From assembly GCF_013266735.1 (NCBI RefSeq), contig NZ_JABSNU010000009.1, positions 165,410 through 229,409 on the forward strand: DNA of 64,000 bases. The letters are read 5' to 3'. Below are positions 8,564 to 17,403 of this stretch, piece after piece. Every line of letters begins with the position of its first letter. The stretch's first letter is position 1. Origin of the DNA: Pedobacter foliorum. GTDB taxonomy: Bacteria; Bacteroidota; Bacteroidia; Sphingobacteriales; Sphingobacteriaceae. The position numbers and the translations under genes are program-made. The notes under the pieces are model-generated. The model did no database searches. It was not told the origin of the DNA and saw only the letters and a program-made list of their open reading frames with translations.

Positions 8564-9975
8564 TTAAATGAAAATGCCAATGCCGGTAGATCTTTCTGGA
8601 TATTTTTAGGCAACCATACTTTTACAGTTGTTCCCTTGTTTTCCCATTTAACCTTTTGTCCGGTTTGTATTAATGTGATTGCTGTTCCTTTAGCAGGTAT
8701 GTTTCCGTTCCAAACAACATATTCAGGTGTTTTATCTTTAAGACAAGTTAATGCATACTTGGTTTTCCCGTCCTTACTTTGAGTAAACCAGTTATCTCCA
8801 TCATGGTAGTCTTTAGTGATTCTGGTATTGTAAATTGCTTTTCCATTTACATTTAACCACTTACCTATATCTTCAAGTCTGGCTATCGCATCCTGAGGAA
8901 TGGTTCCGTCAGCTTTAGGTCCAACTCCCAATAATAAACTACCCCCTTTTGCTACAACTTCAATTAGCGTATGTATAACCTTTGTAGCAGATTTATATTG
9001 ATCATTTGGAACAAATCCCCATGCACCGCCTAAAGTCATACAGCTTTCCCATGGGTTTGCTAATTGTTTTTGAGGTACACTTTGTTCAGGTGTCTGATAA
9101 TTTTCATATGGTCCGTGAACCGTTCTATCTACCATTAATAAACCTGGTTGTGCTTTACGTGCCATGTTAGCAATTGCAGGCATATCAATATCTTGGCTCC
9201 ATTCAGGAATTTTCATTCCCCATGCAAGCACTTCTTCATTAACCGTTTCTAATGGCCTAACCCATCCTCCATCTAGCCAGAGAATATCCACTGAGCCGTA
9301 ATTATGCATCAATTCACTAATCTGATTAAATGTTTGCTTTTTAAACATGCTCCATCTCCATGGATTTTTCCTGATGTCGTAGTTATTATTTCTATCTGGA
9401 GTTGCATACTTAGGCCACCAATAATACTCAGAATGCCAATCGGGCTTCGAAAAGTAAGCACCAATCATAAAGCCTTGCTTACGGAACGCATCGAATACAT
9501 ATTTTGCAACATCAGCTTTCGGATTGTCTTTAAACGGCCCTGCCGAGATTTTAAAATCTGATTCTTTAGTATCAAACATATTAAAACCATCGTGGTGTTT
9601 AGTTGTAAATACCAGGTATTTCATACCTGCATCTTTACCTACTTTAGCCCATTGCTCCGGATTAAATTTAACCGGGTTAAATTCTTTACTTAAACCCCAG
9701 TACCATCTCTTATAATCTTCGTAGTTACTTGTACTATCTCTGGAAATCCAATCTTCAGAACATATACTCCAAGACTCTATCATACCTGGAACAGCATACA
9801 AGCCCCAATGAATAATCATTCCAAACTTCTGATCCTGCCATTTATCTAACTTCTGACTAACTAATGGATCTTTAGGCCATTCGTAAACGGTTGATTGGTG
9901 ATGCACACCGTTATCCTGGGCTTTTAGTACATTAAAAAGAGTAACTAAGCCTAATATTATAATGCTTTTCTTCAT
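8551..9975 (-). CDS. Secreted alpha-L-fucosidase, glycoside hydrolase family 29
   Basis: Hydrolyses alpha-L-fucosides. It has 474 residues. The signal peptide MKKSIIILGLVTLFNVLKAQ ends in the LKAQ cut site common in this phylum. The GH29 barrel includes FGMIIHWGLYAVPG, TTKHHDGF (125-131) and VDILWLDGGW, whose D235 is the expected catalytic nucleophile. The short C-terminal beta domain ends in FSFKGAL. A second, distinct GH29 gene is at 23134-24672. It stands alone between convergent genes, with no sugar transporter or SusCD pair beside it. Confidence 0.92.
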   Translation of the reverse strand: MKKSIIILGLVTLFNVLKAQDNGVHHQSTVYEWPKDPLVSQKLDKWQDQKFGMIIHWGLYAVPGMIESWSICSEDWISRDSTSNYEDYKRWYWGLSKEFNPVKFNPEQWAKVGKDAGMKYLVFTTKHHDGFNMFDTKESDFKISAGPFKDNPKADVAKYVFDAFRKQGFMIGAYFSKPDWHSEYYWWPKYATPDRNNNYDIRKNPWRWSMFKKQTFNQISELMHNYGSVDILWLDGGWVRPLETVNEEVLAWGMKIPEWSQDIDMPAIANMARKAQPGLLMVDRTVHGPYENYQTPEQSVPQKQLANPWESCMTLGGAWGFVPNDQYKSATKVIHTLIEVVAKGGSLLLGVGPKADGTIPQDAIARLEDIGKWLNVNGKAIYNTRITKDYHDGDNWFTQSKDGKTKYALTCLKDKTPEYVVWNGNIPAKGTAITLIQTGQKVKWENKGTTVKVWLPKNIQKDLPALAFSFKGAL

Positions 9976-10000
9976 GCTGCCTTAAAAGTAAAAAAAACTC

Positions 10001-10040
10001 AGTAAAAAAAAGAGGAAGCCCTACTGAACTCCCTCTTTTT
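10001..10040 (-). terminator. Terminator of the parAB-dapB-lepB operon
   Basis: AAAAAGAGG (10007-10015) pairs with CCTCTTTTT (10032-10040). Read on the minus strand the hairpin is followed by a run of eight T residues. It lies 22 nt beyond the lepB stop codon and upstream of the fucosidase gene. Confidence 0.8.
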
Positions 10041-10062
10041 ACGCATTAAGTATCTATTATAC

Positions 10063-11262
10063 CTAGTTTATTCCTCTTAACAATCTATTCCATCTAATTT
10101 TACTAAAGAAAGATCCATTGGTATTATAGCTCATCCAAATAAACAATGCTTTACCAACAATATGGTCTTCAGGAACAAATCCCCAATAACGAGAGTCTAA
10201 TGAATTATGTCTATTATCTCCCATCATCCAATAGTAGTCCATTTTAAAGGTATAGCTTGTTGCGGGCTTACCATTAATTAACCAACCATTACCTGATTTT
10301 TCCAATTTATTCCCCTCATAAATCCTAATACTTCTTTCATAAAGAGGCATAGTAGCACTGTCAAGTTGAACCGTCCAACCCTTTTTAGGGATAACAAACG
10401 GGCCAAAATTATCTGCATTCCAATTTCTTTTTGGATCAAAAGGGAAAACATCTTTCTCCTGATATCCTTCTGGCTGCGTTATTTCTTTAACAGATTGCAC
10501 AAAATCAAGCTTGGCAACACTGGCCATCATTGGCTCAGTTCCTGTAAAGGTATAGACATTTGGAGATGACTGACTAACCTCCTCTGATATATTGAAACCA
10601 AGGTCTTCAAAAACAGAGAAATTTATGTCAGAGGTCTTAAATGTAACAGCATAAGTCATCTGTCCGGTACTTTTAAGTTTCTCTGGTTTGCCATTTACTG
10701 AGACAAGTCCGTCTTTCATACTTATTGTATCGCCACCAATACCTATACATCTTTTAATATAGTTTTCCCTTTTATCTACAGGCCTGGTAACAATAGTGTA
10801 ATGCTTGTTGATTGCATCCCACCCTTCAGATCGTACCATTTTGTAATAATCAACATCTTGAATCTCAAGAGCAACAGTATCACCCTGAGGGTAGTTAAAT
10901 ACAACTACATCATTTCTTTTAATTTCTGACAAACCTGGCAGTCTATGATATTTCCACTGCACACCATCCCAATAAGCCTTAGTACCAGTTAAAGGCATTG
11001 TATGATGAGCAAAAGGAAATGCTACCGGTGTCATTGGAATACGAGGCCCATAATTAACCTTACTAACAAACAAAAAATCACCAATTAACAATGACCTTTC
11101 CATTGAACCTGTAGGAATTGTGTATGCTTCTATAAAGAATACTCTAATAATTGTTGCTGCAATTACTGCGAACAAAATAGCATCAACCCATTCACGGCTT
11201 CTGGACTTTTTCTTTTTCGGCTTGGCATCCTTATTTTCCTTTTGCCAGAATTTCCAATTCAT
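10063..11262 (-). CDS. lepB: Signal peptidase I
   Basis: Membrane serine protease that removes signal peptides from exported proteins. It has 399 residues: a basic N-terminus (KPKKKKSRSR), one hydrophobic segment (about 26-45), the catalytic serine motif YTIPTGSMERSL (S53), the catalytic lysine in YIKRCIGIGGD (K170), and the late box GDNRHNSLDSRYWGFV. The stretch between the Ser and Lys boxes and that after Lys are longer than in E. coli, as is normal for Bacteroidota LepB. It is the last gene of an operon, 9 nt after dapB, followed by a terminator. Confidence 0.96.
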   Translation of the reverse strand: MNWKFWQKENKDAKPKKKKSRSREWVDAILFAVIAATIIRVFFIEAYTIPTGSMERSLLIGDFLFVSKVNYGPRIPMTPVAFPFAHHTMPLTGTKAYWDGVQWKYHRLPGLSEIKRNDVVVFNYPQGDTVALEIQDVDYYKMVRSEGWDAINKHYTIVTRPVDKRENYIKRCIGIGGDTISMKDGLVSVNGKPEKLKSTGQMTYAVTFKTSDINFSVFEDLGFNISEEVSQSSPNVYTFTGTEPMMASVAKLDFVQSVKEITQPEGYQEKDVFPFDPKRNWNADNFGPFVIPKKGWTVQLDSATMPLYERSIRIYEGNKLEKSGNGWLINGKPATSYTFKMDYYWMMGDNRHNSLDSRYWGFVPEDHIVGKALFIWMSYNTNGSFFSKIRWNRLLRGIN

Positions 11263-11271
11263 ATTTCTTTC

Positions 11272-12012
11272 TTATTTAAAATTAAATATATCAGCTATAT
11301 TATAAAAACCTTGTTTTTTCTCTAACCATTCAGCAGCCACAACTGCACCTAGAGCAAAGCCCGAACGATTGTGAGCAGTATGCTTAAACTCAATTTCATC
11401 AACTTCCGAACTATATACAACAGTATGTGTACCTGGTATATTCTCTATCCTATGTGATTCAATAAGCAATTGTTCTTTCTTTAATACATCGTCAAACTGT
11501 GTTCCCACTAGTTCATTCACCCATTCGTTCTTTCTATCCAGATTCTCAATAATATCTTCTGCAATAGTCATTGCTGTACCGCTTGGCGAATCTAACTTCT
11601 GAGTATGGTGTATTTCTTCAACCTGAACTTCATACGCAGGAAAGCCATTCATCAACTTTGCAAGCACTTTATTCATATGAAAGAAGATATTAACCCCAAT
11701 GCTAAAGTTTGACCCGTAAAGAAGTGAATTGTTACGGGTAAGGCACTCATTCTTTACTTCCTGTAACTGTCCATACCAACCAGTAGTACCTACCACAACA
11801 GGAACATTGGCATCAAAACAAGCATAAATATTATTTATTGCTGCATCTGGAGCGCTGAAATCAATAGCTACATCAGCCTTTTTTAAATTAGAGGTTGTTA
11901 AGTCTTCGAGGTTATCAATATTTATCTTTAAGACTACTTCATGCCCTCTTTCTAATGCAAAACGTTCAATAATCTGACCCATTTTACCGTAACCTAGTAA
12001 TGCTATTTTCAT
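11272..12012 (-). CDS. dapB: 4-hydroxy-tetrahydrodipicolinate reductase
   Basis: Catalyses the NAD(P)H-dependent reduction step of the diaminopimelate/lysine pathway, supplying peptidoglycan precursor. It has 246 residues. An N-terminal Rossmann fold contains GYGKMG (7-12), followed by VVVGTTGWY (72-80) and the catalytic/substrate box EEIHHTQKLDSPSGTA (H135, H136, K139). It is slightly short for the family but complete, ending in ADIFNFK. It lies between the DUF5683 gene and lepB on the minus strand. Confidence 0.95.
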   Translation of the reverse strand: MKIALLGYGKMGQIIERFALERGHEVVLKINIDNLEDLTTSNLKKADVAIDFSAPDAAINNIYACFDANVPVVVGTTGWYGQLQEVKNECLTRNNSLLYGSNFSIGVNIFFHMNKVLAKLMNGFPAYEVQVEEIHHTQKLDSPSGTAMTIAEDIIENLDRKNEWVNELVGTQFDDVLKKEQLLIESHRIENIPGTHTVVYSSEVDEIEFKHTAHNRSGFALGAVVAAEWLEKKQGFYNIADIFNFK

Positions 12013-12136
12013 TGACTGTATTCTTTTGTTTCTTTTGATTCAAGCTTAAAAATAAGCCGATTCATTTAATATTTCTTATTTTTTGCTAAAGGTATTAAAA
12101 GCCAGCATATCCCAATCAAAACATGCATAAAATATG

Positions 12137-12793
12137 CTAGAATCTTACAGTAAGCTTTATTCCTGGAGTTACATTATTATAACCATACATATACTCAGTA
12201 TTAATTAATCCTGGAGATAGCTTCATACCAATATCATCTACATTAAAGTATTTTAATCGGGCATCTATGTATGCTTCAACAACGTTAAGAAGATATAAGC
12301 CTATATAAGAGAAAATGATTACCTCTTTATTTCTTCTAAAAAGGTCTTTGGCCGTAATCAAGCCTTGCTCATCCATATTGTTATACGGAAAATCCGGGCT
12401 TTTCTCTCCTAGATGCGCAGGGTCTCTACGATAAACAATTTCGTTGTAAAAAAGCTTGTAATTCTTACTATTATCTATAAATGAAATGGTAAGAAGAGTA
12501 AAACCAGTATATAAACCAGCAACTTTTGCAAGTCTGTAAACCGTAACACCATTTCTAATTTGACCAAGACCAGGGAGCATTAATGAACTAAGGACTGCCC
12601 TTCTTCCCGCAATCTTACCGGGATTTATATAGGCAGGCTTTTTAAGCGTATCCACCTTTTGAGGTCTGATCGGCTCAATCACTGGTTTTGTTTTATTAAT
12701 CAGTGTATCTTTTTTTACTACAGGATTTTCTTGAGCACTAACCGTCACTCCAATAAAAAGAAACAAGACCGATAGCAGCAGACTTTTGTACAT
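12137..12793 (-). CDS. DUF5683 family membrane/envelope protein
   Basis: A 218-residue protein of unknown function. The ATG at 12793 overlaps the parB stop as TAATG, so I prefer it to an in-frame TTG two codons upstream. It has a signal peptide (MYKSLLLSVLFLFIGVTVSAQ), a proline/lysine-rich linker (about 22-60), then RRAVLSSLMLPGLGQIRNG, a glycine-rich membrane-hairpin motif typical of DUF5683. Further hydrophobic segments and an outer-membrane-like ending (GIKLTVRF) follow. From memory, the parB-DUF5683-dapB-lepB order is shared across Bacteroidota. Confidence 0.85.
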   Translation of the reverse strand: MYKSLLLSVLFLFIGVTVSAQENPVVKKDTLINKTKPVIEPIRPQKVDTLKKPAYINPGKIAGRRAVLSSLMLPGLGQIRNGVTVYRLAKVAGLYTGFTLLTISFIDNSKNYKLFYNEIVYRRDPAHLGEKSPDFPYNNMDEQGLITAKDLFRRNKEVIIFSYIGLYLLNVVEAYIDARLKYFNVDDIGMKLSPGLINTEYMYGYNNVTPGIKLTVRF

Positions 12794-13713
12794 TACCAAT
12801 CTAATAATTCCAAAATACGACTCAGGTCATCTTCCGACATGAACGGGATTTCAATAGCACCTTTCCCATTTTCACCTACCTTTAATTTAACTTTAGTAGC
12901 AAATCTGGAGGCTAAATCCTTCTGTAGTTTTTGATATTCAAACGGAACACCAATAGGTTGTCTGTTTGTTTTTGGTTTTACCTGAACACTGTTTATACTT
13001 CTAACCAACTCTTCAACCTTACGTACAGATAGTTCCTTATCTATAATTTCGTCGTGAATAAAAAGCTGTTTTTCTACCTGCTCAACATTTATCAAAGCAC
13101 GGGCATGTCCCATTGAAATCTTTTGATCTCTTATGGAAACTTGTATCGCCGGTGGTAATTTCAAAAGACGCAAGTAATTGGTTACCGTAGAACGGTTTTT
13201 ACCAACTCTTTCACCTAGTTGCTCTTGTTTTAGATTACATTCATCTATCATTTGCTGAAAACTCAATGCAATCTCAATGGCATTAAGATTTTCACGCTGA
13301 ATGTTCTCGATAAGTGCCATTTCCAGCATTTGCTGATCATTGGCACTACGTACATACGCGGGGATTTCGGTTAGCCCTGCTAATTTAGAAGCTCTTAATC
13401 TTCTCTCCCCAGAGATTAACTGATACTTACCACCAGGTTGTTTCCTTACTGTAATTGGCTGTATTAGTCCTTGTACCCTGATGGATTCAGAAAGTTCGTT
13501 TAAAGCAACCTGATCAAATTCAGTACGAGGTTGATACGGGTTAGTCTCAATATCACTAATATTGATATGTCCGATATTGTTGTTATTACCGCCCTCTTGC
13601 TTTGTTTCGCTTACCGGATTAACTCCGTTCTTTGGCGGGTTTACAGCATCTGAGTCATCCAAAAGCGCACTTAACCCTTTACCTAAACCTGTTTTTCGCT
13701 GAAAAGATGTCAT
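12793..13713 (-). CDS. parB: Chromosome-partitioning protein ParB
   Basis: CTP-dependent DNA clamp that loads at parS and, with ParA, segregates origins. It has 306 residues: the opening RKTGLGKGLSALLDDS (ParA-contact region), a nuclease-like N-domain with NPYQPR and the CTP-binding motif ISGERRLRASKLAG, a helix-turn-helix region (EQLGERVGKNRSTVTNYLRLLKLP, in two parts) and a C-terminal dimerisation domain. It is 11 nt downstream of parA and translationally coupled to DUF5683. I did not find a convincing parS palindrome in the window. Confidence 0.96.
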   Translation of the reverse strand: MTSFQRKTGLGKGLSALLDDSDAVNPPKNGVNPVSETKQEGGNNNNIGHINISDIETNPYQPRTEFDQVALNELSESIRVQGLIQPITVRKQPGGKYQLISGERRLRASKLAGLTEIPAYVRSANDQQMLEMALIENIQRENLNAIEIALSFQQMIDECNLKQEQLGERVGKNRSTVTNYLRLLKLPPAIQVSIRDQKISMGHARALINVEQVEKQLFIHDEIIDKELSVRKVEELVRSINSVQVKPKTNRQPIGVPFEYQKLQKDLASRFATKVKLKVGENGKGAIEIPFMSEDDLSRILELLDW

Positions 13714-13724
13714 TAAAAATATTT

Positions 13725-14528
13725 TTAAATAATTGCTGTAGTTGTATTCTGTACTTCTTTAACCATTCCGTTTTTATGAACAATCTCACGAGCAAGGTTC
13801 AAATAGTTAATTGCTCCTTTACAAGTTGCATCATGCATAATTACCGATATACCGTAACTTGGCGCCTCGCTTAAGCGGGTGTTACGCTGAATGATCGTAT
13901 CAAAAACCAACTCCTGGAAATGGGTTTTAACCTCTTCCACAACCTGATTAGAGAGTCTCAAACGTACATCGTACATGGTAAGTAGAATCCCTTCTATCTC
14001 TAATTCAGGATTTAAACGGTTTTGAACAATTTTAATTGTGTTCAAAAGTTTCCCTAAACCTTCAAGTGCAAAATACTCACACTGTACAGGGATAATTACT
14101 GAATCAGCAGCAGTTAACGCGTTAATAGTAATTAAACCTAACGATGGAGAACAATCAACAATAATAAAATCGTACTGATCTTTAACTTTTTCCAGAACAG
14201 CCTTCATTTTATATTCTCTGTTGTTGAGGTTGATCATCTCAATCTCAGCACCAACTAAATCGATGTGTGCAGGAAGCAGATCCAGATTAGGTGTTTCAGT
14301 TTTCTGAATCGCGTCTACAGCATCAATATCATTAATGATACACTCGTAAATGCTATTTTTGATGCTTCTTGGATCAAAACCAATACCTGAAGTAGAATTG
14401 GCTTGAGGATCAGCATCAACTAATAATGTTCTATATTCCAGTACGGCTAAACTTGCGGCTAAGTTAATTGATGAAGTAGTTTTACCTACGCCACCTTTCT
14501 GATTTGCCAATGCAATAATTTTACTCAT
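13725..14528 (-). CDS. parA: Chromosome-partitioning ATPase ParA (Soj-like)
   Basis: Deviant Walker ATPase that forms gradients on the nucleoid to move ParB-parS. It has 267 residues: MSKIIALANQKGGVGKTTSS with the deviant Walker A (KGGVGKTT, 11-18), DADPQANST (Walker A' region), DFIIVDCSPSLG (Walker B), and IPVQCEYFALEGL. It is the first gene of a five-gene operon (parA, parB, DUF5683, dapB, lepB). The divergent flavin reductase starts 181 nt away. Confidence 0.96.
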   Translation of the reverse strand: MSKIIALANQKGGVGKTTSSINLAASLAVLEYRTLLVDADPQANSTSGIGFDPRSIKNSIYECIINDIDAVDAIQKTETPNLDLLPAHIDLVGAEIEMINLNNREYKMKAVLEKVKDQYDFIIVDCSPSLGLITINALTAADSVIIPVQCEYFALEGLGKLLNTIKIVQNRLNPELEIEGILLTMYDVRLRLSNQVVEEVKTHFQELVFDTIIQRNTRLSEAPSYGISVIMHDATCKGAINYLNLAREIVHKNGMVKEVQNTTTAII

Positions 14529-14655
14529 CTATCTTATTAATAATTACAATTATTCTCTAACGGCTTGTATTTACTCGACGTAAATCTATAAAAAATGCTA
14601 TTTTTGTGTTTATTTAGGCATATTTTAACGAATAGCTAAGATACAAACTAAATGG

Positions 14656-14663
14656 CAAAATTA
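14656..14663 (-). promoter_or_regulatory. Possible parA -7 element
   Basis: Minus-strand TAATTTTG fits TAnnTTTG exactly, but I see no TTG at the right distance. Transcription would start near 14652 and leave a leader of about 124 nt before parA. The 181-nt gap between parA and the divergent gene holds no coding sequence. Confidence 0.3.
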
Positions 14664-14709
14664 GTATTAAAGCCTTAAGTGTTTTACACATCTTATTAAC
14701 AATTTACAC

Positions 14710-15231
14710 ATGGTAACCATCATATCCGGAACCAACAGACCTCAAAGTAATACGCTAAAAGTAGCCCAATATTATCAGAAAACACTGGCATTAAAAGGCT
14801 TAGAATCTACCGTCTTTAACCTTGAAGATTTGCCTGATAACCTTATCGCCTCTGACTTGTATGGAAAACGGAGTACTGAGTTCCAAGCTATTCAGGAAAT
14901 GGTTACAAAAACCACAAAGTTTCTTTTTATCATACCAGAGTACAATGGTAGTTTCCCTGGGGTCCTTAAAGTTTTTATTGATGCTTGCAATTTCCCCGAT
15001 AGCTTTTACGATAAAAAAGCAGCACTTGTAGGTGTATCATCTGGAAAATATGGAAACATTCGCGGTATTGATCATTTTGGTGGCGTATGTAGTTACCTGC
15101 ATTTAAATGTTTTACCACTAAGGCTACACATCGCCACAATAAAAGCTGAGTTAAATGAACAAGGTGATTTCTTTAAAGAAGACACCCTTAAATTTACCGA
15201 CCAGCAGATGAATAAATTTATTGCGTTTTAA
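14710..15231 (+). CDS. NAD(P)H-dependent FMN reductase family flavoprotein
   Basis: A 173-residue flavodoxin-fold protein. It starts MVTIISGTNRPQSNTLKVAQ, with the phosphate-binding loop SGTNRPQSNT (6-15). The flavin-contact segment FIIPEYNGSFPGVLKVFIDA (about 74-93) and the later VGVSSGKYGNIRG are typical of the SsuE/YieF-like family. It probably reduces FMN or quinones using NAD(P)H; the partner is unknown. It is the sole gene of its unit, converging with and overlapping the next gene by 14 bp. Confidence 0.88.
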   Translation: MVTIISGTNRPQSNTLKVAQYYQKTLALKGLESTVFNLEDLPDNLIASDLYGKRSTEFQAIQEMVTKTTKFLFIIPEYNGSFPGVLKVFIDACNFPDSFYDKKAALVGVSSGKYGNIRGIDHFGGVCSYLHLNVLPLRLHIATIKAELNEQGDFFKEDTLKFTDQQMNKFIAF

Positions 15232-15676
15232 AGCTTATCCAGGTTTTACCTTCGTTACCAAAAATAAAGTATCCCGGATATAACATTTCGGCAATATCTT
15301 CCAGCGCATTAACGGCAACCTCAGCTTCATCTGCCACCGCAGCCTCATCGTCCCATAAATAAACACGGTTATACTCAACCGAGGGCCAATCTTTGTTCAA
15401 CAAGGTAGGCACAACCCCCATTAATTGCAGCATATTAGTGCTTTTCTCATAATAAACAACAACTCTGGCTGTGTTAATGTCATCTTGCAAAACGCCACCA
15501 GCTTCATTAATAAGCCCCTCAAGATCTTTGCTCAGCTTATTCTCCGTATCCAGAAAAGCCACTGCAACTTTATCCATGAATTTAATTTTATGCTGAATTA
15601 TATCTACCCGATCCTGAAGACTCTCACGTAATTGTTCATCCTCTACCCTACTTATAACCGCATTTAAAAAAGACAT
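15218..15676 (-). CDS. Hypothetical protein, 152 residues
   Basis: I do not recognise this family. It is a soluble, acidic protein with no signal peptide. The N-terminal half is helical and charged (SRVEDEQLRESLQDRVDIIQ, then KLSKDLEGLINEAGG). The second half looks like an alpha/beta domain with TARVVVYYEKSTNMLQLMG and a very acidic DDEAAVADEAEVAVNALED. It ends YPGYFIFGNEGKTWISF. Its 3' end overlaps the convergent flavin reductase by 14 bp. A -7 element (15700-15707) lies about 24 nt upstream of the ATG, supporting real expression. Confidence 0.75.
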   Translation of the reverse strand: MSFLNAVISRVEDEQLRESLQDRVDIIQHKIKFMDKVAVAFLDTENKLSKDLEGLINEAGGVLQDDINTARVVVYYEKSTNMLQLMGVVPTLLNKDWPSVEYNRVYLWDDEAAVADEAEVAVNALEDIAEMLYPGYFIFGNEGKTWISFKTQ

Positions 15677-15699
15677 ATTGATTTATTTATTACTTTGTG

Positions 15700-15707
15700 C
15701 AAAATTA
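15700..15707 (-). promoter_or_regulatory. -7 element of the 152-residue hypothetical gene
   Basis: Minus-strand TAATTTTG fits TAnnTTTG exactly, with transcription expected near 15696, some 20 nt upstream of the ATG at 15676. No -33 TTG at normal spacing is visible. A plus-strand near-match, TTACTTTG (15690-15697), could serve the divergent lipoprotein gene. Confidence 0.35.
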
Positions 15708-15721
15708 GTATTCCTAAACTG

Positions 15722-17353
15722 ATGCATCGTATTATAATCAATATTTTTTGCGGATTGCTTCTGCTTACTATCTTTTCATGTAGTGGTCCTTCTTCAAATA
15801 AGGACAAAAAAGTATTTAACATGAATCTTGATCAGAATTTAACTTCTCTTGATCCAGCCTTTGCTCGTAACCAGAATGCCTTATGGATGATTAACCAGGT
15901 TTTCAACGGGTTAGTGCAGGTAGATAGCAACCTTAACATTCTTCCTTGCATCGCTAAAACCTGGCAAATTTCTTCTGATGGATTGACTTACACCTTTAAC
16001 CTCCGTAATGATGTGTACTTTCATAACGACCCCATTTTCCCAAAGGGAATAGGCAGAAAAGCTGTAGCATCCGATTTTGTTTATAGTTTTTACCGTCTCA
16101 TTGATCCCAAGGTCGCCTCTTCCGGCGGTTGGATATTTAGCGACAAGGTAAAAGACATCAACAATTTTATTGCAATAAATGACACTACTTTTCAAGTTAA
16201 ACTCATAAAGCCATTCCCAGCTTTTATGAAACTGCTTACCACTCAATATTGCTCAGTAGTACCAAAAGAGATTGTTGAGCATTACGGTAAGGACTTCCGT
16301 AGTCACCCAATTGGTACAGGCCCATTTAAATTCAAATACTGGAAAGAAGATGAAATTCTGGTTCTCCTTAAAAACGAAAATTACTGGGAGAAAATAAACG
16401 GCACCAAACTCCCTTATCTCGATGCCGTAAAAGTTACATTTATTACTGAAAAGCAAAGTGCCTTCATGAACTTTCTAAAAAAAGATCTTGATTTTTTTGA
16501 CAAAGTCGATGGAAGTTACCGGGATGATATATTAACAAAAAGCGGCAAAATGACCGCAAAATATAAAGGCAAATTCAACTTAAGAAAGGGGCCATACCTT
16601 TGCACCGAATACGTCGGAATACTTGTTGATACCAACATAGCCATTACCAAAAACTCTCCCCTAAAATACCAAAAAGTACGACAAGCAATAAATTATGCGA
16701 TTGACAAACCCAAACTAATTAAATATCTACGCAACAGTATTGGCATCCCTGCAACCGCAGGATTTATCCCCCAAGGAATGCCGGGTTTTGATAGTACAGC
16801 AGTTAAAGGCTATCATTATAATCCAGAAAAAGCTGCCGTGTTGTTAGCGGAGGCGGGATTTCCAAACGGAAAGGGAATGTCTAAGGTTACCCTCAGCACT
16901 TCTACTACTTATAAAGACCTTATAGAATTTATACAAGGCGAGTTGGCAGCAATCGGCATTAAAGTAAAAGTTGATGTGAGCCCTAATGCAAGCTTAAGAG
17001 ATTTAATGTCTAAAAATGAAGTGAACTTTTTTAGGGGTTCCTGGATTGCTGATTATCCGGATGGGGAGAACTACCTCGCGATGTTTTATTCCAAAAACAA
17101 AGTACCAAATGGGCCGAATTATACTGCTTACTACAATGATGATTTCGACAAACTATTTGAGCAAAGCTATTATGTTAGCGACAATGCCAAACGCTATTTA
17201 TTATATCAAAAAATGGATCAGATGGTAATGGATTATGCGAACATAGTTCCCATTTACTACGATCAATCAGTAATCATGACTCAAAATAACATTAGTGGAT
17301 ATAGCATAAATCCACAAAATCTAATGATTCTAAAAACTGTTAAAAAGAAATAA
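15722..17353 (+). CDS. Oligopeptide-type ABC transporter substrate-binding lipoprotein (SBP family 5)
   Basis: Periplasmic or surface binding protein for peptides or related solutes. With ATG 15722 (preferred over an in-frame start at 15695, which falls in the predicted promoter) it has 543 residues. It opens MHRIIINIFCGLLLLTIFSC, a lipoprotein signal with the modified cysteine. The SBP_bac_5 fold follows: NLDQNLTSLDPAFARNQ, DGLTYTFNLRNDVYFHND, the RQAINYAIDKPKLIKY segment and FPNGKGMSKVTLSTS. No permease or ATPase gene is adjacent, so this is an orphan binding protein. A shared terminator ends the gene. Confidence 0.9.
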   Translation: MHRIIINIFCGLLLLTIFSCSGPSSNKDKKVFNMNLDQNLTSLDPAFARNQNALWMINQVFNGLVQVDSNLNILPCIAKTWQISSDGLTYTFNLRNDVYFHNDPIFPKGIGRKAVASDFVYSFYRLIDPKVASSGGWIFSDKVKDINNFIAINDTTFQVKLIKPFPAFMKLLTTQYCSVVPKEIVEHYGKDFRSHPIGTGPFKFKYWKEDEILVLLKNENYWEKINGTKLPYLDAVKVTFITEKQSAFMNFLKKDLDFFDKVDGSYRDDILTKSGKMTAKYKGKFNLRKGPYLCTEYVGILVDTNIAITKNSPLKYQKVRQAINYAIDKPKLIKYLRNSIGIPATAGFIPQGMPGFDSTAVKGYHYNPEKAAVLLAEAGFPNGKGMSKVTLSTSTTYKDLIEFIQGELAAIGIKVKVDVSPNASLRDLMSKNEVNFFRGSWIADYPDGENYLAMFYSKNKVPNGPNYTAYYNDDFDKLFEQSYYVSDNAKRYLLYQKMDQMVMDYANIVPIYYDQSVIMTQNNISGYSINPQNLMILKTVKKK

Positions 17354-17383
17354 GCCTCACCAATTTATTTAGTGAGGCTTATT
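17349..17383. terminator. Bidirectional terminator
   Basis: AATAAGCCTCAC (17349-17360) pairs perfectly with GTGAGGCTTATT (17372-17383), with an 11-nt loop. It covers the stop of the binding-protein gene and lies just beyond the end of the convergent TonB-type receptor (17404). Confidence 0.85.
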
Positions 17384-17403
17384 ATTACTGTAATGAGCAA
17401 CAT

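Noticed and set aside
12793..14710. parS site near parAB
   Set aside because: No 16-bp palindrome like the usual parS (GTTTCAC-type arms) was seen in or around the operon.
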